NCBI GenBank assembly: GCA_025980435.1
Contig: JAICXK010000020.1
Coordinates: 1-35,144 of the forward strand
Length of the DNA stretch: 35,144 nt
Origin: Bryobacteraceae bacterium
GTDB lineage: Bacteria > Acidobacteriota > Terriglobia > Bryobacterales > Bryobacteraceae
Reading direction: 5' to 3'
Below the pieces are notes generated by a model, which searched no databases, was not told the DNA's origin, and worked only from the letters and a program-made list of their open reading frames with translations. Positions 15,763-25,407 of this stretch are shown here, in pieces (the stretch's first letter is position 1; each line of letters starts with the position of its first letter). A program made the translations under genes and the position numbers.

Positions 15763-18336
15763 ATGCAAGCGACCGAACCCACCACCCCGCTCATGCGGCA
15801 ATACCAAGCCGCAAAACAGCAGGTTCCGGGAACGCTACTCCTGTTTCGCCTCGGCGATTTTTACGAGCTCTTTTACGAAGACGCCATCACGGCCGCCCGC
15901 GAGCTCGAGATCACCCTCACCTCTCGCAACAAAGAACGCGGCGAGCCGGTACCCATGTGCGGTGTGCCGTATCATGCCGCCGACGGCTACATCGCCCGGC
16001 TGATCCAGCGTGGATATCGGGTCGCGATTTGCGAGCAGATGGAAGAAGCCGGGCCCGGTAAAAAGCTGGTCAGGCGCGAAGTTACGCGTGTGGTCACGCC
16101 CGGCACCGCGACCGAGCCCAGCCTTCTTCGCTCGCACGAGAACAACTATCTGGCCGCGGCCTTCTCAAAAAATGGCCGCAGCGGCTTGGCGTACGCCGAC
16201 CTCTCAACCGGCGAATTCCGCGCTACCGAAGTGGCCGGCGTCGATCTGCTCCCTTCGCTCGAAGCTCTCAATGTGCGCGAAGTCTTGCGCCCCGAAGGCT
16301 ACACCGTGGGAGCGCCATGCCTGGAAACCCCGCTCGATTCCTGGGTATTCGGGGGCGACTACGCCGGAAGGCAGATTCTCGAAAACTTCCGGCTGCTCTC
16401 GCTCGACGGTTGCGGGCTCGCCGACCGGCCTCTGGCTACCGCAGCCGCAGGCGCGGTTCTCCATTATCTTCGCGAGACCCAGAAATCGTCGCTCGATCAC
16501 CTCAGCCGGCCCGCCTTTTACGAGAGAACCGACCATCTGGTTCTGGATGCCGCAACCGTGCGCAATCTGGAACTGGTGGAACCCTTGTTTGCGGGCGAAA
16601 ACCGCGAAGCGACGCTGATCCACGTTCTAGACAAAACCTCAACCGGCATGGGCGGAAGGCTTCTGCGGCGTCGTTTATTAGCTCCTTCCTGCGATCGGGC
16701 CGAAATTGAGACACGATTGGATGCGGTCTCAGAGCTGGCGGCCAAAGTGATCCTTCACGGCGAACTGCGGAAAGAGTTAGGTTCGCTCCAGGATCTGGAG
16801 CGACTGCTTGCCAAAGTGATGCTCGGGACGGCTACCCCGCGCGACGTTTTGGGGTTGGGCCGGTCGCTCGCGCAATTGCCTGCCATCGCCAAAACGGCTT
16901 CTCAGTTTGAAGCACCCCGCTTGCGCCTGGAGATCGAGCTCGTCGCTGAGCTCCGCGACCGGATAGTAGCCGCGATTGCGGACGAGCCTCCCGTGAATCT
17001 CGCCGACGGAGGCGCGATTCGCGATGGCTACAATGCCGAACTGGATGAATTGCGCGATATCAGCCGGAATAGCAAACAATATATTGCCGCTATCGAAGCG
17101 CGCGAACGCAGCCAGACCGGTATTCAGTCGCTAAAAGTCCGCTTCAATAACGTTTTCGGCTACTACATCGAGATCTCGAAGGCCAACCTTTCGCTCGCGC
17201 CCGCAACCTACGAGCGCAAGCAGACGCTCGCCAATGCCGAGCGTTTTACCACTCCCGAACTTAAAGAACTGGAATCCAAGGTACTCGCCGCCGAAGAGAA
17301 GATTCTCGCGCTCGAGCGGGAGATCTTCCAGGAGATCCGTTCTTTCGCGGCGCAGCACGCCCAAAGAATCAAATCCGCGGCGGCCACGGTCGCCGAGTTG
17401 GATATCGCTGCCGCGCTTGCGCACGTCGCCGTCGAGAATCGCTATCGCCGGCCGCGCTTCTCCGATTCCGGCGAGATGCGCATCGATGCCGGTCGGCATC
17501 CGGTAATCGAGAAGCTCGCCGAACGCGACGCTGTGCGCTTCATTCCCAACGACCTTTACCTGAACTCATCCGGGGAATATATCGGCGTTATTACCGGTCC
17601 CAACATGGGTGGGAAATCTACCTATTTGAGGCAGGCGGCGCTCATCCTCATCCTCGCCCAGATGGGATCCTTTGTTCCCGCCGACGCCGCGTTGCTTCCC
17701 GTCGTGGATCGCGTCTTTACGCGCATCGGAGCTGCGGACAATCTGGCCAGGGGCCGTTCCACGTTCATGGTTGAAATGACAGAGGCCGCCGTAATCCTCA
17801 ACACCGCTTCCGCTAATAGCTTCGTAGTATTAGACGAGATCGGGCGCGGCACTTCTACCTACGACGGTTTGGCACTTGCTTGGGCGGTCGTGGAGTACAT
17901 TCACGAACATATTCGGGCCAAGACACTGTTTGCGACCCATTACCATGAGCTAACCGACCTTGCTGATCAACTTTCTGGCGTAAGAAATTTACACGTCTCC
18001 GTAAAGGAGTCAAATGACCAGATCTTGTTCATAAGAAAGGTAGAACCGGGTGCGGCCGACCGTAGTTACGGCATCGAAGTGGCCCGGCTTGCGGGTTTAC
18101 CCCTGCAAGTAATCGAGCGCGCGAGGTCAGTTTTATTGCATCATGAAGTGAGGGAACACTCGGTTAGTGAAGAGCTAAGCCCGGGTGATGCTAACGCGCC
18201 CTTTCAGATAAGACTTTTCGAGCCCGTGAATCAGGGGCTCGCCGATCGGATACGGGCGTTGGATATCAACAATCTCCGGCCGGTTGAAGCTTTGCAGATT
18301 TTGCAAGATTTGCAGCAAGAGTTGCGAAAAAGATGA
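15763..18336 (+). CDS. mutS: DNA mismatch repair protein MutS
   Basis: TPLMRQYQAAKQQVPGTLLLFRLGDFYELF N-terminus; GPNMGGKSTYLRQ Walker A; DEIGRGTSTYDG; FATHYHELT. Confidence 0.97.
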   Translation: MQATEPTTPLMRQYQAAKQQVPGTLLLFRLGDFYELFYEDAITAARELEITLTSRNKERGEPVPMCGVPYHAADGYIARLIQRGYRVAICEQMEEAGPGKKLVRREVTRVVTPGTATEPSLLRSHENNYLAAAFSKNGRSGLAYADLSTGEFRATEVAGVDLLPSLEALNVREVLRPEGYTVGAPCLETPLDSWVFGGDYAGRQILENFRLLSLDGCGLADRPLATAAAGAVLHYLRETQKSSLDHLSRPAFYERTDHLVLDAATVRNLELVEPLFAGENREATLIHVLDKTSTGMGGRLLRRRLLAPSCDRAEIETRLDAVSELAAKVILHGELRKELGSLQDLERLLAKVMLGTATPRDVLGLGRSLAQLPAIAKTASQFEAPRLRLEIELVAELRDRIVAAIADEPPVNLADGGAIRDGYNAELDELRDISRNSKQYIAAIEARERSQTGIQSLKVRFNNVFGYYIEISKANLSLAPATYERKQTLANAERFTTPELKELESKVLAAEEKILALEREIFQEIRSFAAQHAQRIKSAAATVAELDIAAALAHVAVENRYRRPRFSDSGEMRIDAGRHPVIEKLAERDAVRFIPNDLYLNSSGEYIGVITGPNMGGKSTYLRQAALILILAQMGSFVPADAALLPVVDRVFTRIGAADNLARGRSTFMVEMTEAAVILNTASANSFVVLDEIGRGTSTYDGLALAWAVVEYIHEHIRAKTLFATHYHELTDLADQLSGVRNLHVSVKESNDQILFIRKVEPGAADRSYGIEVARLAGLPLQVIERARSVLLHHEVREHSVSEELSPGDANAPFQIRLFEPVNQGLADRIRALDINNLRPVEALQILQDLQQELRKR

Positions 18337-19604
18337 GAATAGCAGGTATCATGAGCGGGACTTCGCTCGATGGTATCGACGTGGCGATCGTCGATATCAC
18401 CGGGTCGGGCTTTAAGGCGAAAATCAACGTCGTCGCAAGCCACTCCGTCCCTTATCCAAGAAAAATTCGTGAAGCGCTCCTCGCCATCTCTAACGTGAGC
18501 GCGATCACAGGAGATATTTCACGGCTGAACTTTCTCCTCGGAGAACTGTACACCGAAGCCCTGGAGGAGACTGCCGAGCGTGCGCAAGTCCCCCTTGAGT
18601 CCATCAAACTCATCGGGTGCCACGGTCAGACCATCTTCCACGAAGGTCAGGGTGCGCAGTTTCTGGGAAAGAAGGTGTCGAGCACCCTCCAGATTGGCGA
18701 ATCAAGCGTCATCAGCGAGCGTACCGGCATCAACGTCATCTCGAATTTTCGGGAGCGCGATATTGCTGCCGGTGGATATGGCGCCCCGCTTGTGCCTTAT
18801 CTGGACTACATGCTGATCCGCCACCGGGGCCGCGGTCGCGTCGCCATCAACATTGGTGGCATCGCGAACTTGACCGCGATTCCGCCAAACACCAATACGG
18901 ATCGCGTGGTTGCCTTCGATACGGGTCCGGGCAACATGGTCATTGACCAGCTTGTCGCTCGAATTACCGCGGGCCAGCAGACCTATGATCGCGATGGCGC
19001 TATCGCCGCCTCGGGTGAAGTGGATCCGAAGCTCCTCGCAAAGCTGCTTCGCGATAAGTATTTCCGCGCCAAGCCTCCCAAAACTGCCGGACGCGAGCAG
19101 TACGGATCGGAGTTTGTCTCCAGGCTGCTCGATACCGAGCTCAGCAGCGAAGACCTGATTGCTACGGCCACGGCCCTCACTGCCGAAAGCATTGCGCTGG
19201 CGGTTCGCAACTTCGTCCTGCCCGATATGCGGGTCGATGAGATCTTCGTTTCCGGCGGTGGAACCCATAACCCAACGCTCATGCGTATGCTGAGCAAGGC
19301 GATGGATCCCATTCCGGTGAAGGAGACCACCGAGGTCGGACTGGATGTCGATTCCAAAGAAGCGATCGCATTTGCCGTAATGGCCTATGAGACCGCTCAT
19401 TGCAGGCCGTCGAATGTGCCTATGGCTACCGGCGCGAAGCGGCCTGTGGTTCTCGGTAAGGTCACGCAGAACGGCCAGTCCAACTCAAATGGAACCGCCT
19501 CGCGTAACGGCTCGGGAACAGCGGTACACAAGCCGAAGGCCACGCGGCCCGCGAAAGTAACGCGGCCGGCGGTTGCGCCCAAGGCGAAAGCCGCGGCACG
19601 CTAA
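18333..19604 (+). CDS. anmK: Anhydro-N-acetylmuramic acid kinase with C-terminal basic low-complexity extension
   Basis: GIMSGTSLDGIDVAIVDI, GCHGQTIFHEG, AINIGGIANLT, AFDTGPGNMVID, VSGGGTHNPTLM; ATGA overlap with mutS. Confidence 0.95.
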   Translation: MRIAGIMSGTSLDGIDVAIVDITGSGFKAKINVVASHSVPYPRKIREALLAISNVSAITGDISRLNFLLGELYTEALEETAERAQVPLESIKLIGCHGQTIFHEGQGAQFLGKKVSSTLQIGESSVISERTGINVISNFRERDIAAGGYGAPLVPYLDYMLIRHRGRGRVAINIGGIANLTAIPPNTNTDRVVAFDTGPGNMVIDQLVARITAGQQTYDRDGAIAASGEVDPKLLAKLLRDKYFRAKPPKTAGREQYGSEFVSRLLDTELSSEDLIATATALTAESIALAVRNFVLPDMRVDEIFVSGGGTHNPTLMRMLSKAMDPIPVKETTEVGLDVDSKEAIAFAVMAYETAHCRPSNVPMATGAKRPVVLGKVTQNGQSNSNGTASRNGSGTAVHKPKATRPAKVTRPAVAPKAKAAAR

Positions 19605-19621
19605 ATCGCGCTTTCGCACTC

Positions 19622-19651
19622 GACAGGTGGAGCTTCGCAGCTCCGCCTGTC
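19622..19651. terminator. Hairpin downstream of anmK, possible terminator
   Basis: gacaggtggagct-tcgc-agctccgcctgtc, 13-bp arms with one T:G pair; no strong T-tract. Confidence 0.55.
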
Positions 19652-19752
19652 CGCGATTTCACCGATCCCCTGAAAAATATATTTCGCGCCGGCTCAGCGC
19701 ATTAGCTGCGAATTCACCCCCAACCCGAACTCCCGGCTTGTATTCTCCGGGC

Positions 19753-20346
19753 ATGTCTACCCAAGCTCAAATCGCCGCTAACCGCGTCAACGCGCAGCAG
19801 TCTACCGGTCCCAAATCGGAAGTCGGTAAAGCCATTTCCTGCCAGAACAATCTCCGCCATGGATTCACGGGCGGATTCCGGGTTCTGCGTTGGGAAGACG
19901 CTGAAGAGTTCAGCCAGCTTTCACGTGACCTCGCTGAAGAGCACAAGCCCGCCACCCCTACCGAAACCCTGCTTGTCACCCAGATGGCTCAGGCTTGGTG
20001 GCTGCGTACGCGTGCCCTCGTGCTTCAGAACACCTGCTTTACAGAGGGTTCTGTTGATCAGAAACAGCTCGCGCTCTATCTCCGCTACCAGACCACCCAT
20101 GAACGCGCCTTCCATAAGTCTCTGAATCAGCTGCTAAAGCTTAGAGCCGAAAAGCGAAAAATAGAAATTGGCTTCGAATCGCGACAACTGAAACAGAGCC
20201 GCGCGCGTGAGCAAGCGGAGGAGCTTGCGCGCCGCCAGGCAGTCGAAAAACGCAAGCAGGAACTGCACAATATGAAGCTCGAAACAGGGGAGCATCAGAT
20301 CCCCGGCCGTATCCAGCGGATCATCGCAGCCGAAAACGCCGCGTAG
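19753..20346 (+). CDS. Conserved hypothetical protein with N-terminal 'ANRxNAQxSTGPxxxxGKxxSxxNxxxHG' motif
   Basis: MSTQAQIAANRVNAQQSTGPKSEVGKAISCQNNLRHGF; basic helical C-terminus. Confidence 0.75.
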   Translation: MSTQAQIAANRVNAQQSTGPKSEVGKAISCQNNLRHGFTGGFRVLRWEDAEEFSQLSRDLAEEHKPATPTETLLVTQMAQAWWLRTRALVLQNTCFTEGSVDQKQLALYLRYQTTHERAFHKSLNQLLKLRAEKRKIEIGFESRQLKQSRAREQAEELARRQAVEKRKQELHNMKLETGEHQIPGRIQRIIAAENAA

Positions 20347-20363
20347 TGGCCGGACATGCCCGG

Positions 20364-20401
20364 CCCGGAGTTTCTACATTCTCCCGGAGTTTCTACATTC
20401 T
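20364..20401. repeat. Perfect 19-bp tandem duplication
   Basis: cccggagtttctacattct twice back to back (20364-20382, 20383-20401). Confidence 0.9.
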
Positions 20402-20569
20402 GTGGATCGGCAGATTTGTGGGGTCAGCCAATCGTGGCTGCCGCCGCTTTTCCAGGCGGCGCTTTGCCGGTCCGGCTGGCCCGGATAGTTGCCTTTCGAG
20501 GTCGATACACGCCGCTGCGAAACTCCGCCTTGGTATTCTCTCTTTGGCGGCGGGATCGTCGTGCGAATC

Positions 20570-23500
20570 ATGCCTCAGCGTTTTTCTTCCTCTCGTGTCT
20601 TTCTACTACCGGTCTGTGTGGCCGCTTTTTTTGTTCTAGCCCAGGCGCGCGCCCAACAACCGTCTGATCAGCAGCAGGCAGAGAACAAGGACATCTTCAA
20701 GAACCTGAAATTTCGCAATCTTGGGCCGGCCGCCGCCGGCGGACGCGTAACGTCGGTTGTGGGTGTGCCCGGAGATCCAAACATCTACTACGTAGGAGCA
20801 GCAGCCGGCGGCGTATGGAAAACGGTGAATGGCGGAGCCACGTGGAAGGCGATCTTCGAACACGAGAAAACCGCTTCCATCGGTGCGATCGCGCTCGCGC
20901 CTTCGAACCCGAATTTCGTTTGGGTCGGTACCGGTGAAGCGAACATCCGCAATGACATCATCGACGGTGCGGGTGTTTACTTTTCGCCCGATGCCGGCGA
21001 ATCGTGGAAACTCATGGGCCTCGCCGATGCCGGCCAGATCTCGAGCGTGCTGGTCGATCCCAAGAACCCCGATACCGTTTTTGTGGGGGCGCTGGGGCAC
21101 GCTTGGGGCCCAAACGCCGATCGTGGCGTGTTCCGCACCACCGACGGCGGAAAAACCTGGAAGAAGGTGTTGTACGTTGACGACCTCACGGGTGTTGCCG
21201 ATCTGGCGATGGAACCGGGAAACCCGATGGTTCTGTATGCCGCCATGTGGCATGCCCGCCGCTATCCGTGGACACTGCTCGACGGCGGCGATTCAAGCGG
21301 TATTTACCGGACCACAGATGGTGGAGAAACCTGGAAAAAGCTCACCGAAGGTCTGCCGAAGGGTCCTCTCGGCCGAATCGCCATCGCGGTGGCCCCCAGC
21401 AATCCCAAACGCTTGTACGCATTGATTGCAGCGGGCAAGGGCCTTCTCTGGGAATCGAATGACATGGGCAACCATTGGACGGAGGTGACTGATAATCACG
21501 CTTTGGATGTGCGCCCGTTCTACTTTTCGAAGCTGATTGTTTCGCCGGTCGACGAGAACAACGTATACTTCCTCTCGTTCAACCTCATGGAATCGGACGA
21601 TGGCGGCAAAACGGCGCACCTGGCGGACCGCGGCGTGCACCCGGACCATCACGCGATCTGGATTGACCCGCGCGATCCGGATCGCATTATTCAAGGCAAT
21701 GACGGCGGCGCCTTTCTTAGCCTGGATGGCGCAAAATCGTGGCGCTTTCTGGATGGCTTGCCGATTGAGCAGTTCTATCAGACAGCAGTGGATTCGGAAT
21801 CGCCGTTCACAGTCTGCGGCGGTTTACAGGACAACAGCGCCTGGTGCGGTCCGTCTACGAATTTGGGCCGCAAGGGGGTGACAAACGCCGATTGGTACAC
21901 CGTAGTAGGCGGCGATGGAGAGTACGCCGTTCCTGCTCCCAGCGATTCCAACATCATCTATGCCGATGCGCAGGGCGGATACACGGTCCGCCTCGACAAG
22001 AGGACGCATGTCTCTCATTTCGTGCGGCCGTATCTGGGCAGCGTCGAAGAGACGGCGCCTTCCAATCTGAAGTACCGCTTCAATTGGACCAGCCCCATCG
22101 CGGTCTCCCGGTCAGACGCCAACGAAGTTTATCTCGGTGGGAACGTCGTCTTTAAATCTACCGATGGCGGAAAGAACTGGTTGCCCATCAGCGGCGATTT
22201 GACTCGAAATGATAAGAGCAAGCAGGTAATCTCCGGCGGCCCGGTCCATCACGACATCAGCGGAGCCGAGAACTACGACACCATCCTTTCGATTTCGATT
22301 GCGCCCACGGACCCCAAAGTGATCTGGGTGGGTACCGACGATGGATGCGTGCAGGTGACCCGCGATGGCGGCGCGCACTGGACGCGAGTGGATACCCAAA
22401 TCCAGGGCGCCCCTGAGTGGGCGCGGGTGTACCAGGTTGGAGTCTCGCCATTCGACCCAGGGACCGCTTACGTGGCGTTCGATGCCCACCAGCTTGATAA
22501 CCGGCATGCGTATGTCTACAAGACAAGCGACTATGGCAAATCATGGCAGAGTATCAGCGCAGGCTTACCGGACGCGCCCGTATACGTCATCCGTGAAGAT
22601 CCGAACATGCGCGGATTTCTGGCTCTCGGCAATGACCTGGGGCTGTTTTATTCACGCGATGCCGGTGCGCATTGGGAGCAGATCAAAGCGAATTTTCCCA
22701 CCGTGCCTGTTTGGGATCTGAAATTTGTGAAGAATTCACGAGACCTGGTGGTCGCGACGCACGGCCGCGGCGTGTTCGTCTTCGACAATATCCGCCCGTT
22801 TGAACAGCTCACGACGGAAGCCGCCGGCAAGGACTTTCATCTGCTGGATGCGAGCGATGGCATCCTCTTCCATCGCTGGGAGACGGATGAGGATCAACCC
22901 GCGTCTTTTTCAACTCCCAATGCGCCGAACGGGACAACCATTGATTACCTGCTGAAGAATAAGTTGGAGCCGAGCGATACTCAGAAGGCGCGCCACGAAA
23001 CACCGGTAAAAATCGTCGTAACCGATCAAAAGAACAACGTTATTGCAACCCGTTACGGCCCGTCGAACGAAGGCATCAACCGCTTTCTTTGGGATCTGCG
23101 CTACGACGGCACGCGGCGGCTCGAATCGGCCATTCCGCCCGAGCCTCCTGAACCGGGAGAACCGGAGCGGGCGCGGTTCTACATGCGGGGACCGCACGTG
23201 CTCCCGGGAGAGTACACGATTGCAGTGACGGTTGACGGGCAGACTCAAAAGACCACGACGCGTGTCGTGCCCGATCCCAATCTTCATCTGAACGCCGCCG
23301 ATGTCCGGACCCAAACCGAGGCGGCTCTTGCGATGCGGAGCGAGATGGCCGCATTGAACGAAATGATCGGACGTATCGAGCGCATGGAGAAGCAAATCTC
23401 TGATTTCGAGAACAGCGTCGGAGTCGATAGCGAGCCGAACGGCAAATACGAAGCGCTGCTCGGGCAAGCAGGAGATCTCGATAAGAAGCTGAAAGCCGCA

Positions 23501-23809
23501 AAGGCATCTGTTTACAATCCCGGCATTCAGCACAAGGTCGAGGAAGACGACATCCATGCCCTGGCGGATCTGCATGGACGACTTGAAGGCATCACCGGAG
23601 AATTGGCGTCGGCCTTTGACCAGCCGCCAAATGCCCTGCTTCGCGAGAAGATGGCCGAAGTGTCCAAGGAAACCACCGAACGGTTGGCTGCTTTTAATAA
23701 CCTGCTGAAGCAGGATGTGGCCAACTACAACAAGGCAGCGTACGCCGCAGGAGCGCCGACGCTTTTCTCAGGCGATGCGATTGTGGTGAAGCCCGCACCG
23801 GGTTTGTGA
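20570..23809 (+). CDS. Secreted BNR/sortilin-like beta-propeller protein (VPS10/glycosyl hydrolase-annotated family)
   Basis: Signal peptide MPQRFSSSRVFLLPVCVAAFFVLAQARAQ; many 'TDGGKTWKK/SPDAGESW' BNR-like repeats; FRNLGPAAAGGRVTSVVGVPGDPNIYYVGAAAGGVWKT. Confidence 0.9.
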   Translation: MPQRFSSSRVFLLPVCVAAFFVLAQARAQQPSDQQQAENKDIFKNLKFRNLGPAAAGGRVTSVVGVPGDPNIYYVGAAAGGVWKTVNGGATWKAIFEHEKTASIGAIALAPSNPNFVWVGTGEANIRNDIIDGAGVYFSPDAGESWKLMGLADAGQISSVLVDPKNPDTVFVGALGHAWGPNADRGVFRTTDGGKTWKKVLYVDDLTGVADLAMEPGNPMVLYAAMWHARRYPWTLLDGGDSSGIYRTTDGGETWKKLTEGLPKGPLGRIAIAVAPSNPKRLYALIAAGKGLLWESNDMGNHWTEVTDNHALDVRPFYFSKLIVSPVDENNVYFLSFNLMESDDGGKTAHLADRGVHPDHHAIWIDPRDPDRIIQGNDGGAFLSLDGAKSWRFLDGLPIEQFYQTAVDSESPFTVCGGLQDNSAWCGPSTNLGRKGVTNADWYTVVGGDGEYAVPAPSDSNIIYADAQGGYTVRLDKRTHVSHFVRPYLGSVEETAPSNLKYRFNWTSPIAVSRSDANEVYLGGNVVFKSTDGGKNWLPISGDLTRNDKSKQVISGGPVHHDISGAENYDTILSISIAPTDPKVIWVGTDDGCVQVTRDGGAHWTRVDTQIQGAPEWARVYQVGVSPFDPGTAYVAFDAHQLDNRHAYVYKTSDYGKSWQSISAGLPDAPVYVIREDPNMRGFLALGNDLGLFYSRDAGAHWEQIKANFPTVPVWDLKFVKNSRDLVVATHGRGVFVFDNIRPFEQLTTEAAGKDFHLLDASDGILFHRWETDEDQPASFSTPNAPNGTTIDYLLKNKLEPSDTQKARHETPVKIVVTDQKNNVIATRYGPSNEGINRFLWDLRYDGTRRLESAIPPEPPEPGEPERARFYMRGPHVLPGEYTIAVTVDGQTQKTTTRVVPDPNLHLNAADVRTQTEAALAMRSEMAALNEMIGRIERMEKQISDFENSVGVDSEPNGKYEALLGQAGDLDKKLKAAKASVYNPGIQHKVEEDDIHALADLHGRLEGITGELASAFDQPPNALLREKMAEVSKETTERLAAFNNLLKQDVANYNKAAYAAGAPTLFSGDAIVVKPAPGL

Positions 23810-23833
23810 TGGCATAGCTGCTATAAAACGGAT

Positions 23834-25372
23834 ATGCCCCGGTATGCAGCCGTCGATATCGGCAGCAATTCAGTCCGAATGATGGCGGCGGAGGTGAATC
23901 AGGGCGAAACGCGCATTCTCGCCCAGGACCGGCAGGTCACGCGTCTGGGCGCGAGCGTCTTTCGTTCGGGGCGCATCGCGAAGGACGCGCTCGATTTTCT
24001 CTGCGCCAATCTCGCGCGCATGGCGGCAACGTACAGCCGGCTGGATATCGTCGGGTTGCGGGCCGTGGCTACCAGCGCGGTGCGGGATGCCAGTAATCAG
24101 CGGGAGTTTCTGCAGCGCGCCGGGATGGCCCTGGGCGCGAACGTGGAGGTCATCTCCGGTCCCGAAGAGGCGCGCCTGATTCATCTCGGTGTCGAATCCC
24201 GCTGGCCGCGGCCCAAAGAGCGGACGCTCATCATCGACGTAGGCGGCGGCAGCGCCGAATCGATCGTCAGTCAGGGCGGTCAACTGGTCGATGCTGTTTC
24301 CAGGCCATTGGGAGCCGTGCGATTGACTGAGGTTTTCCTTCAATCGGATCCGCCTCGAGCCGAGGAACTCCATCGCCTGGAGAGCTACATCGATGAGAAG
24401 CTGATTTCCTTCCATAAGCAGCATGGCGCGGAGAGGTTCGACCGCGCGGTAGCGACCTCGGCGACCGCGGCAGCAGTTGTCAGTGCGGTCAATCAGGTGC
24501 CTCGGTCGAGGCGCGATGAAGCCGACCGGATGCGGGCCTCGCTCAGCCAGGTGCGCGAACTCTACGGGACCCTGACCCGCAGCGGCCTCGCCGCCCGGCG
24601 GAAAATGACAGGCATCGGGCCCAAACGAGCCGAAATTGTTGTCGCTGGGGCAGCCGTATTTTTGCGGATTCTCGAACTCTTCAGCCACCGCTCGCTGTAT
24701 TACTGCGCCGCCGGAGTTCGCGACGGTATTATTGCCGATCTCGCGGCACGGGGCGTAGGTCGCGAGTTGTCGCAACTCTCCCGCGAGCAGCGTTCGTTGG
24801 TGGAAGGAATGGCTAAACGCTATGGAGTGCCTCTCAAACACGCCCGCCATGTGGCCTGCCTGGCCCATCGCCTGTTTGAGATTCTCCAACCGGTCCATCA
24901 GCTTGCGCCCGCTGCTGGAAAGCTGCTGGAAGCCTCGGCCTACCTGCATGACATCGGCCATTTCGTTAGCGGCACGGGGCATCACAAGCATTCCGCTTAT
25001 CTGGTCGCGAATTCGGACATGCCCGGATTTACCGACACGGAGCGGTTTGTCATCGCGGGGCTTTGCCGCTTTCACAGAAAATCCATGCCGCAGCCCAGGC
25101 ATACCCAGTTTCAAGCGCTCGATCCGGAATCGAAGCGCGCCGTTTTACGCCTCGCGCCGCTTCTGCGGATCGCCGACGCGCTTGATCGCGGCCACGAACA
25201 GCGAGTCCGCAATCTCACCAGTGCCATCAAAGATGGGAACGTCAGTGTAATGATCGAGACCGCGGCCGATGCCGACCTGGACCTCTGGGCGGCCAATGAG
25301 GCCGCAGACGCTTTTCTCGATACCTACGCGATTCCAATCTCCCTGCAACGGGCCAAGGTGGCTCGCCCTTAG
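23834..25372 (+). CDS. Ppx/GppA phosphatase family (exopolyphosphatase) with C-terminal HD-like domain
   Basis: AAVDIGSNSVRMM, IIDVGGGSAESIV, AGVRDGII, and C-terminal YLHDIGHFVSGTGHHKHSAYLV. Confidence 0.92.
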   Translation: MPRYAAVDIGSNSVRMMAAEVNQGETRILAQDRQVTRLGASVFRSGRIAKDALDFLCANLARMAATYSRLDIVGLRAVATSAVRDASNQREFLQRAGMALGANVEVISGPEEARLIHLGVESRWPRPKERTLIIDVGGGSAESIVSQGGQLVDAVSRPLGAVRLTEVFLQSDPPRAEELHRLESYIDEKLISFHKQHGAERFDRAVATSATAAAVVSAVNQVPRSRRDEADRMRASLSQVRELYGTLTRSGLAARRKMTGIGPKRAEIVVAGAAVFLRILELFSHRSLYYCAAGVRDGIIADLAARGVGRELSQLSREQRSLVEGMAKRYGVPLKHARHVACLAHRLFEILQPVHQLAPAAGKLLEASAYLHDIGHFVSGTGHHKHSAYLVANSDMPGFTDTERFVIAGLCRFHRKSMPQPRHTQFQALDPESKRAVLRLAPLLRIADALDRGHEQRVRNLTSAIKDGNVSVMIETAADADLDLWAANEAADAFLDTYAIPISLQRAKVARP

Positions 25373-25385
25373 TTAATGCCTAGTG

Positions 25386-25401
25386 GCGAGGCAGTCCTCG
25401 C
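25386..25401. repeat. Short palindrome gcgagg-cagt-cctcgc between convergent genes
   Basis: 6-bp perfect arms; flanking TAGTGGCGAGGC is shared with the 7026 copy. Confidence 0.6.
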
Positions 25402-25407
25402 TTCCAA

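Noticed and set aside
23870-25114. 414-aa minus-strand ORF
   Set aside because: Antisense to the clear Ppx/GppA gene; composition typical of a shadow ORF, no recognisable motif.
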